Source of the DNA: Selenomonadaceae bacterium
GTDB taxonomy: Bacteria; Bacillota; Negativicutes; Selenomonadales; Selenomonadaceae
Direction: 5' to 3'
NCBI GenBank assembly: GCA_024698045.1
Contig: JAILRS010000004.1
Location: 1-39,561 of the forward strand
Length of the DNA stretch: 39,561 nt
Positions 19,690 through 27,603 of the stretch are shown here, one piece after another. The number at the start of each line of letters is the position of its first letter. Within the stretch, counting starts at the first letter, position 1. The position numbers and the translations under genes are program-made. The notes beneath the pieces are model-generated. The model saw only the letters and a list, made by a program, of their open reading frames with translations, was not told the origin of the DNA and did not search any database.

Positions 19690-20080
19690 AAATTAACACC
19701 TCATCCCGTCTAATCTCGTCGAGAAAATTTTTATCGGAAATTCCGGTGGTAACCAAATCGACATGACAACCCAAAATATTTTCCAAATCGTCAACCAGAC
19801 TGAAATATTGCAAGCCGCTTACTTCGCCCAAGTCAATCAAAATATCTACATCACTTTCGCTGTCGGCATCTCCTCGCGCGTAAGAGCCGAACAGCCACAT
19901 TTTATTTGCCCCGTATTTTTCCGCCAAAGGTACAACTAAATCGCGTATTTCATCGACCGAATATATTTTCTCCCCTTTGACGTCGCCTAAAATTTCACTG
20001 ACCGCACTAAAAATTTCGTCGAGTGATTGTTCGGGCGCATTCCTTATCAGAGCAATTATTTCTTCACGTATAACACTCAC
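19667..20080 (-). CDS. mntA: MntA-like minimal nucleotidyltransferase antitoxin
   Basis: Antitoxin partner of HepT, 137 aa. The pol-beta-type nucleotidyltransferase signature is complete: LFGSYARGDADSESDVDILI (about residues 60-80), with the GSxxxG turn and the DxD metal ligands. Members of this family neutralise HepT by AMPylating its tyrosine. The N-terminal 45 residues form an additional helical segment. It starts with GTG at 20080, 12 nt after the stop of the DUF262-HNH gene, behind GAGGGGG, so it is part of the same operon. Its C-terminus overlaps hepT. Confidence 0.87.
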   Translation of the reverse strand: MSVIREEIIALIRNAPEQSLDEIFSAVSEILGDVKGEKIYSVDEIRDLVVPLAEKYGANKMWLFGSYARGDADSESDVDILIDLGEVSGLQYFSLVDDLENILGCHVDLVTTGISDKNFLDEIRRDEVLIYAKEKTP

Positions 20081-20092
20081 TCAATCGCCCCC

Positions 20093-21196
20093 TCAATGAT
20101 TGCTTTTGCGTCTGTTGCAATCTCTGCACAACATTTGACAATTATCCGCCGAAGTTTTTCCGCCTACGCTCCACGGCTTGATGTGATCCCCTTCCATTTC
20201 GTTTAACTCAAAGTGTTTCTTACACGCCGCACATATTCCGCGCTGTCGTTCGTATGCACTTTGTTTCATCTGCTCACTGAACGCACGAACATTTAAATGA
20301 CGTTCTTCGCCGCTCAAAAGATAGAGATATATGCCGCGCTTGTTTGTAACGTCGTCATCCAAAATCAACCGCCGTATTTTCTTTTCAAACTTTGCCGTGT
20401 CATATTCCTGCGCAGAATATTTGTTGTAAAAAATTCCCCAATCCAAACCCTTCATCAGTTTAGCATTATAAGTAGGGAAAATTTTCCGAACCCATGCAAA
20501 GACTTCCTCAATGTAATTCCATAACTCTTTTGCGTTCGGCGTGTTATTTTTTTTGCACGCATCCATATAATCTTCAACCGAAGACAAATTATCGCGGTCG
20601 GCAATCCATTTTAATGCCGTCTCTAAATATTCTTGCCGAATAGCTTTGCCGCTCAAATAATTTCCGTACTGAATTTTTGCCGCACAATTCGGTTTGCTGA
20701 AATAATTTTTCGCGTCCGCCAACCATGCGCAGGAGTAAATAGCATTTCGCGCCTCCTGCGTAGTCAACTTTTCGCCGGCTATGTTTATTATCTTGAACCA
20801 ATCTAATTTCTCTTTGTCGTCGCCTGCGCAGATGTAAATCATCAATTCATAGTCAAGGATAGAGTTCTGCTCGGTTTTGCTCAAACTTCCGAAACTCAAT
20901 TCGTCGACAGAAAATATATTCGTCACGTATTCGCAAACACTGATTGTGCGCTGTTGACCGTCTAACATTTCAAAATTGCCCTCGTCATTGCGAATCCAAT
21001 ACATCACGTTGAGCGGAAAATTTTTCATGACGGTTCTTATAACTTCATTGCGCTGATTGTCGTTGTAAACAAATTCGCGCTGAAATGACGGACGAATATT
21101 GAGCCGCCCACCGTAGCCCGAGCAACCGCGGTTAGGATTGTCGTAAAAATCTTTGACAACATCGCGAATAGGTATCTTGTGCAATTCAATTTTCAC
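20093..21196 (-). CDS. DUF262 (GmrS-like) protein with C-terminal HNH nuclease
   Basis: Predicted modification- or sequence-dependent nuclease of 367 aa. The N-terminal DUF262 domain, a ParB-like NTPase fold shared with GmrSD, shows the DGQQR motif (about residue 80), and RPSFQREFVYN resembles the usual lead-in of the family. The C-terminal 45 residues are a textbook HNH/McrA-like zinc finger: CAAC, then EGDHIKPWSVGG, then LCRDCNRRKSN. The GTG start at 21196 is preferred because GGGGAGG lies 9-10 nt upstream and it overlaps the preceding methylase stop by 11 nt. A longer frame from 21256 would run inside the methylase. Coupling to an EcoRI-family methylase suggests that the methylase protects host DNA from this nuclease. 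Confidence 0.85.
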   Translation of the reverse strand: MKIELHKIPIRDVVKDFYDNPNRGCSGYGGRLNIRPSFQREFVYNDNQRNEVIRTVMKNFPLNVMYWIRNDEGNFEMLDGQQRTISVCEYVTNIFSVDELSFGSLSKTEQNSILDYELMIYICAGDDKEKLDWFKIINIAGEKLTTQEARNAIYSCAWLADAKNYFSKPNCAAKIQYGNYLSGKAIRQEYLETALKWIADRDNLSSVEDYMDACKKNNTPNAKELWNYIEEVFAWVRKIFPTYNAKLMKGLDWGIFYNKYSAQEYDTAKFEKKIRRLILDDDVTNKRGIYLYLLSGEERHLNVRAFSEQMKQSAYERQRGICAACKKHFELNEMEGDHIKPWSVGGKTSADNCQMLCRDCNRRKSNH

Positions 21197-22286
21197 TTTC
21201 AGCCGCCTCCCCGGACTTTCGACGAATAAATAAACGTTTATAAACTTTTTTACCATGAATTACAGCTTGACGAAATGATGAAGTTTCATGCCATAAACCA
21301 TTTGAAAAACCTGAGCCTTCGCTTTCCGTTGCACCAATAATTTCAAATTGGTCGGGGTTATATTTATCAAGGAAAGTAATCGGCACACCCATAACGCCGT
21401 AATAATCTTTAGGGATATATTCGGTTCTCGGAACTTCGATTGCGTCATAGTTATCATAGCGCGGAAATAATTCGGGTTCTGCGGCACGTGATTTATACAA
21501 AGTAATTTCCTCGTGACGTTTTTCAAAATCCAAATTCGTCAGCCATAAACATTGATTTGTCGAAACAATTCTTTTGCCTTCTTTGCTAATGCGCGCTTCC
21601 GTTCCGTAAAGCTCATAAGTTTCGGGAACGATAAAGCCGGAAATCGCGCGCCCCATACCATTTCCGAGCCAGATTTTATTTTCCATGATAAGCGGAAAAA
21701 TTTCTTTGTAGGTGATACAGTTGATGTTGCCTATGATAAGAAATTTTTTATTGTATTCGATAAGTTGGGCGACATATTCGCGGAAGAGGCTGAAGGGCGG
21801 ATTTGTAACGACGATATCGGCTTGTTTGAGTGCGGCTATGCATTCGTCGGAACGAAAATCGCCATCGCCCTCGAGATAAGTTATGCTGTTGGAATTATTT
21901 TGCAGGAGATATTTAACGTCCGCCAAATCTGTTCGTCCGTCGCCGTTCCAATCGCGAACCTCATTGACTTCAAACATGATTGCGCTTTTATTTTTATCGA
22001 AGTTTGGATTTTCATTGGGCGTCCCGAAAAAATCAAATTCCATCTGCGCGATAGGAGAGCCTACATAACAAGTAGTGATTAATTTTTTCAAGCCCAAGTC
22101 ATTAAAATGCATGGCGAAGTATTTAAAAAAATAACTTTCATAAGGGTCGTCACAATTGCAGAGGACAATTTTATCTTTGAAGTGCTGTACATAGTGTTTC
22201 AATTCGGCCTCGATATCCGTCAGCTGCGTATAGAACTCATCTTTTTTGGCACGAGCCGCCGAGTTTAAATTTTTATTTCTTGCCAT
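21186..22286 (-). CDS. EcoRI-family adenine-specific DNA methyltransferase
   Basis: DNA N6-adenine methylase of 366 aa. The N-terminus KDEFYTQLTDIEAELKHY and the VLCNCDDPYESYFFKYFA block are hallmarks of the M.EcoRI family. Catalytic motif IV is DIVVTNPPFSLF (about residue 164). The ATG at 22286 is preceded by GGAG 8 nt upstream and lies only 18 bp after the trkH2 stop, so it is probably read from the trkH2 transcript unless an internal promoter exists. No EcoRI-type endonuclease is present; the partner gene encodes a DUF262-HNH protein. The target sequence cannot be inferred safely, since family members vary. Confidence 0.88.
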   Translation of the reverse strand: MARNKNLNSAARAKKDEFYTQLTDIEAELKHYVQHFKDKIVLCNCDDPYESYFFKYFAMHFNDLGLKKLITTCYVGSPIAQMEFDFFGTPNENPNFDKNKSAIMFEVNEVRDWNGDGRTDLADVKYLLQNNSNSITYLEGDGDFRSDECIAALKQADIVVTNPPFSLFREYVAQLIEYNKKFLIIGNINCITYKEIFPLIMENKIWLGNGMGRAISGFIVPETYELYGTEARISKEGKRIVSTNQCLWLTNLDFEKRHEEITLYKSRAAEPELFPRYDNYDAIEVPRTEYIPKDYYGVMGVPITFLDKYNPDQFEIIGATESEGSGFSNGLWHETSSFRQAVIHGKKVYKRLFIRRKSGEAAESEN

Positions 22287-22304
22287 GAAATCAACTCCAA
22301 TTTT

Positions 22305-23837
22305 TTACCAGTTACTTTTCTTTCGGCGGAATTTGATGCCGGATAAAGCAATCAGGAAGGCAAACATTTCAAGTCGTCCGATAATCATCATCAGCATACA
22401 GAAAAATTTTCCGAACCGTGACAGGTTAATAAAATCTTCACTGTCGCAAAAGCCGGGCAGATTGCCGACTGTAGAAAGACATGCCGCCGCCATTCCGAAC
22501 GATTCGGATAATTTGGCACCCGTGAAACTCAATACCGCTGCGCAGATAAACAAAGTGATAATGACAAGGAAGAAATAGCCCAAAATTCTGCCGACGATTT
22601 TTATCGGGACTGGCGTATCACCGACGCGAATAACTGTCATCATATTCGGATGAATAGTTTTCTTGACTTCGGCGGCGGTTATTTTGAACAGAATGATTAG
22701 CCGCATGATTTTAAATCCGCCCGTGACGGAACCGATACAGCCGCCCAACATAGCCATAAGGAAAATGAAAAGCATATCGACGTCATGAGGAAGTTCGGAT
22801 GCTTCTTCAATCACAAGACCTGTGGTGCTCAAGAATGAAGCTATATGGAACAGTGCTTGCCGCAACGCTACATTGCCGTCAAAATAAATTTCGTTGTAAA
22901 TACCGCGGAAAGTCAAGAACAACATGAAGACAATGATAATCAGGAAAAGGATTTTAATTTCTTCATTGAAGAATATCATTTTCAGATTGGCGAAAACAGT
23001 CCGCCTCAAACGAAGAAAATATTGTTTAAGCCGCGTCAAGTAACTTATTTCAAATTTGGGAGCGGGAGGAATCAGCGAACGAATAACATGGTAATAGACG
23101 AGGAAGTTACCGCAAGCCAACAGCATTACAAACATCGCGGCGTACTCAAAATAAAAATTCCTATGTTCGGGAATGAAACTGCCGCCGCCCGTTGATATGC
23201 AACGCATTGCCATAATCAGCGAATCCCAAAAATATAGTCCCGACAATTTGAATATGCAGACACTTACAAGCGTCAACACGACATAGATTTTGATAATACG
23301 TATGCTCATTAAATTCATCTGCCCGATAACGGCACTGAAACCTTGACCGCCCGGAAGACTCAAAGACAAACCGAAATCGCCGCTTATTTCGGGCAAAACG
23401 GTAACCATCATCAGCAGGAAGAGTAAAGAGCCGAGCCACATTAAACAGCTCTGCCAAATATGCAAGATATAAGGCGCGTCGGTCGGCAAAATCGGCAGAC
23501 CCGCGGAAGTCAAATCCCCAATCGTTTCAAGCAGTGCATTTGTCGGCATTAAGTAGCCCGTGACTATAAACGGCAGGCAACCGAATACGGCTAAAATCGG
23601 GTACATCATGAGAATAGACATAGCCGATTCAGCAAGTGGCGCGCGTTGAAATCTGCCGACGCTATATCTTTGGAAAATTATTCCCGTTATAGCCGATATG
23701 ATTCCGATTATCGCGAAGACTATCGTAATTTCATACGAATCGAAATAGATTAACGAATAGATAATCGGCACGAGCAATGTCACCGATAACGAAAACATTG
23801 CTTGACTTTGTATGCGCAGTATCATTTTGAAATTCAT
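22305..23837 (-). CDS. trkH: TrkH-family potassium uptake channel subunit, copy 2 (divergent)
   Basis: Membrane K+ transporter subunit, 510 aa. Pore-loop segments are DLTSAGLPIL, RCISTGGGSF, LSTTGLVIEE and STVGNLPGF, so each repeat retains a filter glycine although loops 1 and 4 diverge from copy 1. The inter-repeat motif GGCIGSVTGGFKIMR is conserved. The ATG at 23837 lies 9 nt after the preceding stop with GAGG 7 nt upstream, so the two genes are coupled. The altered filter loops might change ion selectivity or the regulatory partner. Copy 1 lies 20 kb away on the other side of the defence island; the two were probably adjacent before insertion. Confidence 0.9.
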   Translation of the reverse strand: MNFKMILRIQSQAMFSLSVTLLVPIIYSLIYFDSYEITIVFAIIGIISAITGIIFQRYSVGRFQRAPLAESAMSILMMYPILAVFGCLPFIVTGYLMPTNALLETIGDLTSAGLPILPTDAPYILHIWQSCLMWLGSLLFLLMMVTVLPEISGDFGLSLSLPGGQGFSAVIGQMNLMSIRIIKIYVVLTLVSVCIFKLSGLYFWDSLIMAMRCISTGGGSFIPEHRNFYFEYAAMFVMLLACGNFLVYYHVIRSLIPPAPKFEISYLTRLKQYFLRLRRTVFANLKMIFFNEEIKILFLIIIVFMLFLTFRGIYNEIYFDGNVALRQALFHIASFLSTTGLVIEEASELPHDVDMLFIFLMAMLGGCIGSVTGGFKIMRLIILFKITAAEVKKTIHPNMMTVIRVGDTPVPIKIVGRILGYFFLVIITLFICAAVLSFTGAKLSESFGMAAACLSTVGNLPGFCDSEDFINLSRFGKFFCMLMMIIGRLEMFAFLIALSGIKFRRKKSNW

Positions 23838-23846
23838 GACGCGCCC

Positions 23847-24236
23847 TCAAAAATGGAAATGATTCATCATTTTTTGTGTTAAATCTTTTGCGTGATCGTT
23901 TTTGTGTTCGAGTAAATATTCAAGTGTCGTGACGTTGAAGAATGAAGTTATCGGTATGTAGCGATTATATTTGCGGAAATCGCCCCACTTGAGCAGTTTC
24001 GCATGCAACCGCGCGATATCGCTTTTCGTTGCCTGATGTCGTTTCAAAATTCGTTTAAGCAATTCATCGGAACTGATTGCGGAAAAAATTTCCTCGACAA
24101 GTTGCGGATTTTCTTTATCGTTTTCGTATTTCTCTATCAAGCCGACGGATATTGAGGAGATTCGCAGTGTGCGGCGTATCGCGTAGACAAAGTAAGCAAC
24201 CAATGCGATTAAAAGTATCGTCAAAAAAATATTCAT
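23847..24236 (-). CDS. Single-pass membrane protein of unknown function
   Basis: 129 aa: one N-terminal transmembrane segment (FLTILLIALVAYFVYAI), then a basic stretch and a helical cytosolic part with many Lys, Glu and Leu residues. I do not recognise a family. It precedes trkH2 by 9 nt and is likely co-translated, so a role with the K+ channel is possible. The start is taken at the ATG of MNIFLTILL because a hairpin-spaced SD (24243-24288) points to it. A GTG at 24281 in the same frame would add 15 residues but would sit inside the SD region. Confidence 0.65.
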   Translation of the reverse strand: MNIFLTILLIALVAYFVYAIRRTLRISSISVGLIEKYENDKENPQLVEEIFSAISSDELLKRILKRHQATKSDIARLHAKLLKWGDFRKYNRYIPITSFFNVTTLEYLLEHKNDHAKDLTQKMMNHFHF

Positions 24237-24288
24237 TAAATCGGCGCGGATTATCGGCAAGCGACAAGGTGCGCCCGTCACGTCCTTT
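24234..24288 (-). promoter_or_regulatory. SD-hairpin-ATG initiation element upstream of the trkH2 operon
   Basis: On the minus strand AAAGGA (24283-24288) is followed by CGTGACG, then GGCGC (24271-24275), which pairs with GCGCC (24243-24247), then GATTTA and the ATG at 24236. Folding out 33 nt leaves 13 nt. The stem is only 5 bp with a 23-nt loop, making this the weakest of the five elements by pairing, but its flanks are nearly identical to those at 32805-32880. Confidence 0.5.
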
Positions 24289-24316
24289 CTTTTGGTGATG
24301 TTACGAAGTAAATATA

Positions 24317-24332
24317 TTTTCTGCGCAGAAAA
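24317..24332. repeat. 16-bp palindrome around the iterated octamer CTGCGCAG
   Basis: TTTTCTGCGCAGAAAA is a perfect 16-bp palindrome in the spacer between the SYLF gene terminator and the trkH2 leader. Its core CTGCGCAG occurs nine times in the window (see findings). It might serve as an operator, but the wide distribution of the core favours a genome-wide iterated palindrome. Confidence 0.5.
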
Positions 24333-24361
24333 GTCAATATCCTGCCGCGTGTATCGTCAAC

Positions 24362-24392
24362 AAAAAAAGACTCCTCCCGTTACAAAGGAGTC
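24362..24392 (-). terminator. Rho-independent terminator of the SYLF gene
   Basis: GACTCCT (24369-24375) pairs with AGGAGTC (24386-24392), with a 10-nt loop. On the minus strand this is followed by seven T residues. It lies 25 bp past the stop of the SYLF-domain gene. Confidence 0.85.
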
Positions 24393-24416
24393 TGAAAATT
24401 AATTTCGGTTTTGTGA

Positions 24417-24980
24417 TTAACGTTTGTTCAGCTTTTTATCGGCGTAAATCTTCGTACCTTTGAGTGTGGCCTCGAGCGCAAGCCCTTTGGTCGTCATTTG
24501 ATAGAGCCAAACGCCCGGAGCAACATAAGTCGCGCCCTCGATTGTGCCGCCGCTCACTCCGTCATTTGCGCTTGCCTCCGCCGACGCGCCGAATCTTGTC
24601 TTGCCGATTATGAAATTATCCCAAGCATCTTTTGTGCTGATGATGAAAATCAAATTATATTCCTTCGCGCCGATTCCCAAACCTGCCGATAATTCATTCA
24701 TCTTCAAGTAAACGCGTTCGCCCGTATCGTGATTGATTGCAAGACCGCGTCCGTGACTTGAGCCGACGAATAAAATTTTCACGCCGGAATTAGATAACGT
24801 GGCATAGGCGTAACAATTTTTGATAACGCGCCGAGCGTGCGGATATTTTTCGTATAGCAAATCCAAAGCTTTATAATGTAGTTCGTCGATTTGTTTGCGC
24901 TGTTGCGCAGGACTTGCCGCGAATACAGTTGCGGTAAAAAGACAGAGCAACAATGTAGTTAACGCAAGAAATTTTTTCAC
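24417..24980 (-). CDS. Secreted SYLF (Ysc84-like) lipid-binding domain protein
   Basis: 187 aa with a signal peptide (MKKFLALTTLLLCLFTATVFA, cleavage expected after ATVFA). The mature part covers the SYLF/DUF500 domain: CYAYATLSNSGVKILFVG, GRGLAIN, LGIGAKEYNLIFII, FGASAEASAND and GLALEATLKGTKI match the glycine-rich beta segments of this family. SYLF proteins bind phosphoinositides in eukaryotes; bacterial ones are periplasmic or outer-membrane-associated with poorly defined roles. The GTG start at 24980 is preceded by GGGAGG 8 nt upstream. The gene is monocistronic, with its own terminator. Confidence 0.85.
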   Translation of the reverse strand: MKKFLALTTLLLCLFTATVFAASPAQQRKQIDELHYKALDLLYEKYPHARRVIKNCYAYATLSNSGVKILFVGSSHGRGLAINHDTGERVYLKMNELSAGLGIGAKEYNLIFIISTKDAWDNFIIGKTRFGASAEASANDGVSGGTIEGATYVAPGVWLYQMTTKGLALEATLKGTKIYADKKLNKR

Positions 24981-25074
24981 GGTTATCGCCTCCCGTTATT
25001 TTAATATTACAGGTTAAAAGAAACGGGCGACAGTTTTATAAAAGACCGCCGCCCTTAACATTACGAACAGAAAA

Positions 25075-26610
25075 TTATTTTAAAGTTACAAGAGGTTTGC
25101 CCGTCATTTCTTCCGGGATATCCATATTTGCGAGAGTGAGCAAAGTAGGAGCGACGTCGCAAAGTGCACCGTCTTTGACTTCGGCAACTCTATCGGAAAC
25201 AACGATAATCGGCACAGGATTTGTAGTGTGCGCGGTGAATGGCTCTTTCAAATCGTAATCAAACATCTGATCTGCGTTGCCGTGATCCGCTATGATGACA
25301 ACTTCGCCGCCGACTTTCTTCATGCACGCAACGAAAATGCCGACGCAAGTGTCAACGGTTTCGACAGCCTGTACAGCCGCCTTCATAACACCCGTGTGAC
25401 CGACCATATCGCCGTTGGCAAAGTTGAGAATGATGAAATCGTATTTCTCGGAAAGAATAGCTTCGGCAACTTTGAGCGTGACAGTCGGGGCACTCATTTC
25501 GGGTTTTAAATCGTATGTCGCAACTTTGGGCGAAGGAACTAAAATTCTGTCCTCACCTGCGTAAGGTTCTTCGACACCGCCGTTAAAGAAGAAAGTAACA
25601 TGAGCATATTTTTCGGTCTCGGCTATGCGCAACTGATTCAAGCCGGCTTTGCTGATTGTTTCGCCCAAACCGTTTTTGACACTCTCGGGCGGATAAGCCA
25701 CATCAACATTCAAACCTTCTTCGTATTGCGTCATGGTAGCGAAGGGAATGCCTACAATATCTTCGACACGCGGGAAACCGTCGAAAGATTTATCGGTAAA
25801 GGCATGAGTCAATTCGCGTGCACGATCGGGACGGAAATTGAAGAAAATTACGCCGTCATTTTTCTGAACGCCGTTGTAGTCACCGATAACAACGGGATTG
25901 ACAAATTCATCGGTAACTTTTTCGTCGTAGGAATCTTTGATAGCGACAGCGGAAGAGGATTTTTTAGGCGCGTCTGCTTTGGCGATAGCGTCGTAAGCTT
26001 TTTGAACACGATCCCAACGTTTATCGCGATCCATTGCGTAGTAACGACCTGCGATTGTCGCGATTTGACCGATGCCGATTTCTTTAATCTTTTCCTCGAG
26101 CGTCGCAAGATATTCATGCGCGGAACTGGGCGGAACGTCGCGCCCGTCCAAGAAGGCATGAACGTAAACTTTTTCGACGCCTTTTTTCTTCGCCAATTCG
26201 AGTAAGCCGTAAAGATGATTCGTATGGCTGTGAACGCCGCCGGGAGAAAGTAAGCCGAAGAGATGAAGCGCGCCGCCGTTGGCTTTGACTTTGTCGATAA
26301 CGCCGACTAATGCTTTGTTCTCGAAAAATTCTCCGTCGCGGATTGCCTTCGTGATTTTGGTTAAAGGCTGATAGATAACTCTGCCCGCGCCGATATTCAT
26401 ATGACCGACTTCGGAATTACCCATTTGTCCGTCGGGCAGACCAACGTATTCGCCCGAGGCTTGTAACTGCGCATTGGGATAATTTTTCATCAAATCGTCG
26501 AGAACGGGAGTATTTCCGACTTGAATCGCGTTGAATTTGTCGGTGACTTCGCCGACGCCCCAACCATCCATAATGATTAAGCAAATAGGTGCGTGTTTGA
26601 TTTTCGCCAT
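25075..26610 (-). CDS. gpmI: 2,3-bisphosphoglycerate-independent phosphoglycerate mutase
   Basis: Glycolytic enzyme interconverting 3- and 2-phosphoglycerate, cytosolic, Mn-dependent, 511 aa, the normal length. An alkaline-phosphatase-superfamily site is visible: MDGWGVG near the N-terminus, catalytic Ser in MGNSEVGHMNIGAGR (about residue 62), HAFLDGRDVPP, GRYYAMDRDKRW, NFRPDRAREL, NFANGDMVGHTG and IIADHGNADQM with metal ligands. The ATG at 26610 follows AAGGAGAG. It lies downstream of the gap, pgk-tpi and small secreted protein genes on the same strand, but an extended -10 promoter sits just upstream. Confidence 0.97.
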   Translation of the reverse strand: MAKIKHAPICLIIMDGWGVGEVTDKFNAIQVGNTPVLDDLMKNYPNAQLQASGEYVGLPDGQMGNSEVGHMNIGAGRVIYQPLTKITKAIRDGEFFENKALVGVIDKVKANGGALHLFGLLSPGGVHSHTNHLYGLLELAKKKGVEKVYVHAFLDGRDVPPSSAHEYLATLEEKIKEIGIGQIATIAGRYYAMDRDKRWDRVQKAYDAIAKADAPKKSSSAVAIKDSYDEKVTDEFVNPVVIGDYNGVQKNDGVIFFNFRPDRARELTHAFTDKSFDGFPRVEDIVGIPFATMTQYEEGLNVDVAYPPESVKNGLGETISKAGLNQLRIAETEKYAHVTFFFNGGVEEPYAGEDRILVPSPKVATYDLKPEMSAPTVTLKVAEAILSEKYDFIILNFANGDMVGHTGVMKAAVQAVETVDTCVGIFVACMKKVGGEVVIIADHGNADQMFDYDLKEPFTAHTTNPVPIIVVSDRVAEVKDGALCDVAPTLLTLANMDIPEEMTGKPLVTLK

Positions 26611-26661
26611 ACTTAAACACTCTCCTTAAAAGTAATAATACGATTTTTTTAGCTTGACTCA

Positions 26662-26700
26662 GTGTTTAACACAATATCTTTGAACGCGTACATTATATCA
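26662..26700 (-). promoter_or_regulatory. Extended -10 promoter and palindrome upstream of gpmI
   Basis: On the minus strand TGATATAAT (26692-26700) is a perfect extended -10. No good -35 is visible. About 20 nt downstream lies GTGTTAAACAC (26662-26672), a perfect 5-1-5 palindrome that could be an operator at the transcript start. This is inference from motif only. Confidence 0.45.
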
Positions 26701-26709
26701 CGATTCTCG

Positions 26710-27087
26710 TTAATAATACCACATATCAACGATTTTATATTGCCAACCCAATTTATTCATGCACGCCTCGAATAATTTATTGCGAGGAATTACAACGGTG
26801 GTATGTCTGCCGTCCATTTCATCGGTCTCGTATCGCCACATATCAGTTCTGAATCTGTCGAAAGTCCACTTGACGATTTTCTTTAGCCGACCGTTTTCCA
26901 CCATCTTTGTCGACACATAAATAAACCTGCAAGCCGTATCGGAAACAGTACCCTTAAGAGTTTCGTCCATCATGTAGACGTCGACATTTTCGGATTCCCA
27001 ATAGTCAACCCAAATATCTTGAGCCGCGCAGGTTCCGCCGAAAGTCAACGCCGCGATTAAAGTCAACGCGCAAACAACTTTTTTCAT
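26710..27087 (-). CDS. Small secreted protein, paralogue A
   Basis: 125 aa with a signal peptide (MKKVVCALTLIAALTFGGTC, then AAQD). The mature domain of about 100 residues is rich in aromatic residues and carries DVYMMDETL, YVSTKMVENG, IVKWTF, MDG, TVVIPRNKLFEACM and LGWQY. I do not recognise a family. It is clearly paralogous to the next gene upstream: the signal peptide is nearly identical, the mature part only moderately so, with the aromatic anchors and Cys conserved. The ATG follows GGAGGAG with 8-nt spacing. It is likely periplasmic or surface-exposed. Confidence 0.75.
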   Translation of the reverse strand: MKKVVCALTLIAALTFGGTCAAQDIWVDYWESENVDVYMMDETLKGTVSDTACRFIYVSTKMVENGRLKKIVKWTFDRFRTDMWRYETDEMDGRHTTVVIPRNKLFEACMNKLGWQYKIVDMWYY

Positions 27088-27126
27088 GACAATTACTCCT
27101 CCGCGTCAAGAAATTTTCACGTCACA

Positions 27127-27507
27127 TTATTGATAATATTCATCTCTGTATGTGGAATATTGCCAACCAAGTAACTTCATGCAAAATTCAAATAAACCGT
27201 TTGTGGGTATAACAACATTCATTCGTTTGGCATCCATCAAATTATTTCTGTAGCACCATTGATTTGTCGGCGGATTTTGGAAATACTCCCACTTTGTAAT
27301 TTGAATTGTCTTACCGTCTCTGACTTTCTTTGTCGAAACGGAAAAACCTTTCAAGCCGTTCGGAAGGTTTGTGTTAAAAGTTTCATCCATGACATAAACA
27401 TCGGCATTTTCGGTATTCCAATGTGAGAAGAAAACATCTTTAGCCGAACACGTTCCGCCGAAAGTCAATGCTGCGATTAAAGTCAACACGCAAACAAATT
27501 TTTTCAT
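27127..27507 (-). CDS. Small secreted protein, paralogue B
   Basis: 126 aa with a signal peptide (MKKFVCVLTLIAALTFGGTC, then SAKD). It shares with paralogue A the blocks W-x-x-ENxDVYxMDET, VSTKxVxxG, KW, MDxxxxxVVIPxNxLFExCM and LGWQY. Unknown function. The two genes lie head to tail, 39 bp apart, between the glycolytic genes gpmI and pgk-tpi, and are probably the product of a recent tandem duplication. The ATG at 27507 follows GAGGA with 7-nt spacing. A terminator hairpin upstream separates it from pgk-tpi, so it must have its own promoter or depend on readthrough. Confidence 0.75.
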   Translation of the reverse strand: MKKFVCVLTLIAALTFGGTCSAKDVFFSHWNTENADVYVMDETFNTNLPNGLKGFSVSTKKVRDGKTIQITKWEYFQNPPTNQWCYRNNLMDAKRMNVVIPTNGLFEFCMKLLGWQYSTYRDEYYQ

Positions 27508-27525
27508 GACAAATTCCTCTTCATG

Positions 27526-27565
27526 TTAAGAAAAGCCGCCACTGTCATTATAACATTGGCGGCTT
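27526..27565 (-). terminator. Rho-independent terminator of pgk-tpi
   Basis: AAGCCGCCA (27533-27541) pairs with TGGCGGCTT (27557-27565), a 9-bp GC-rich stem with a 15-nt loop, followed on the minus strand by TTTTCTTAAC. It lies 38 bp after the pgk-tpi stop. Confidence 0.82.
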
Positions 27566-27603
27566 AACTTATGCACGTTAGTCAAGCAAAAAATTTTTTA
27601 GAA

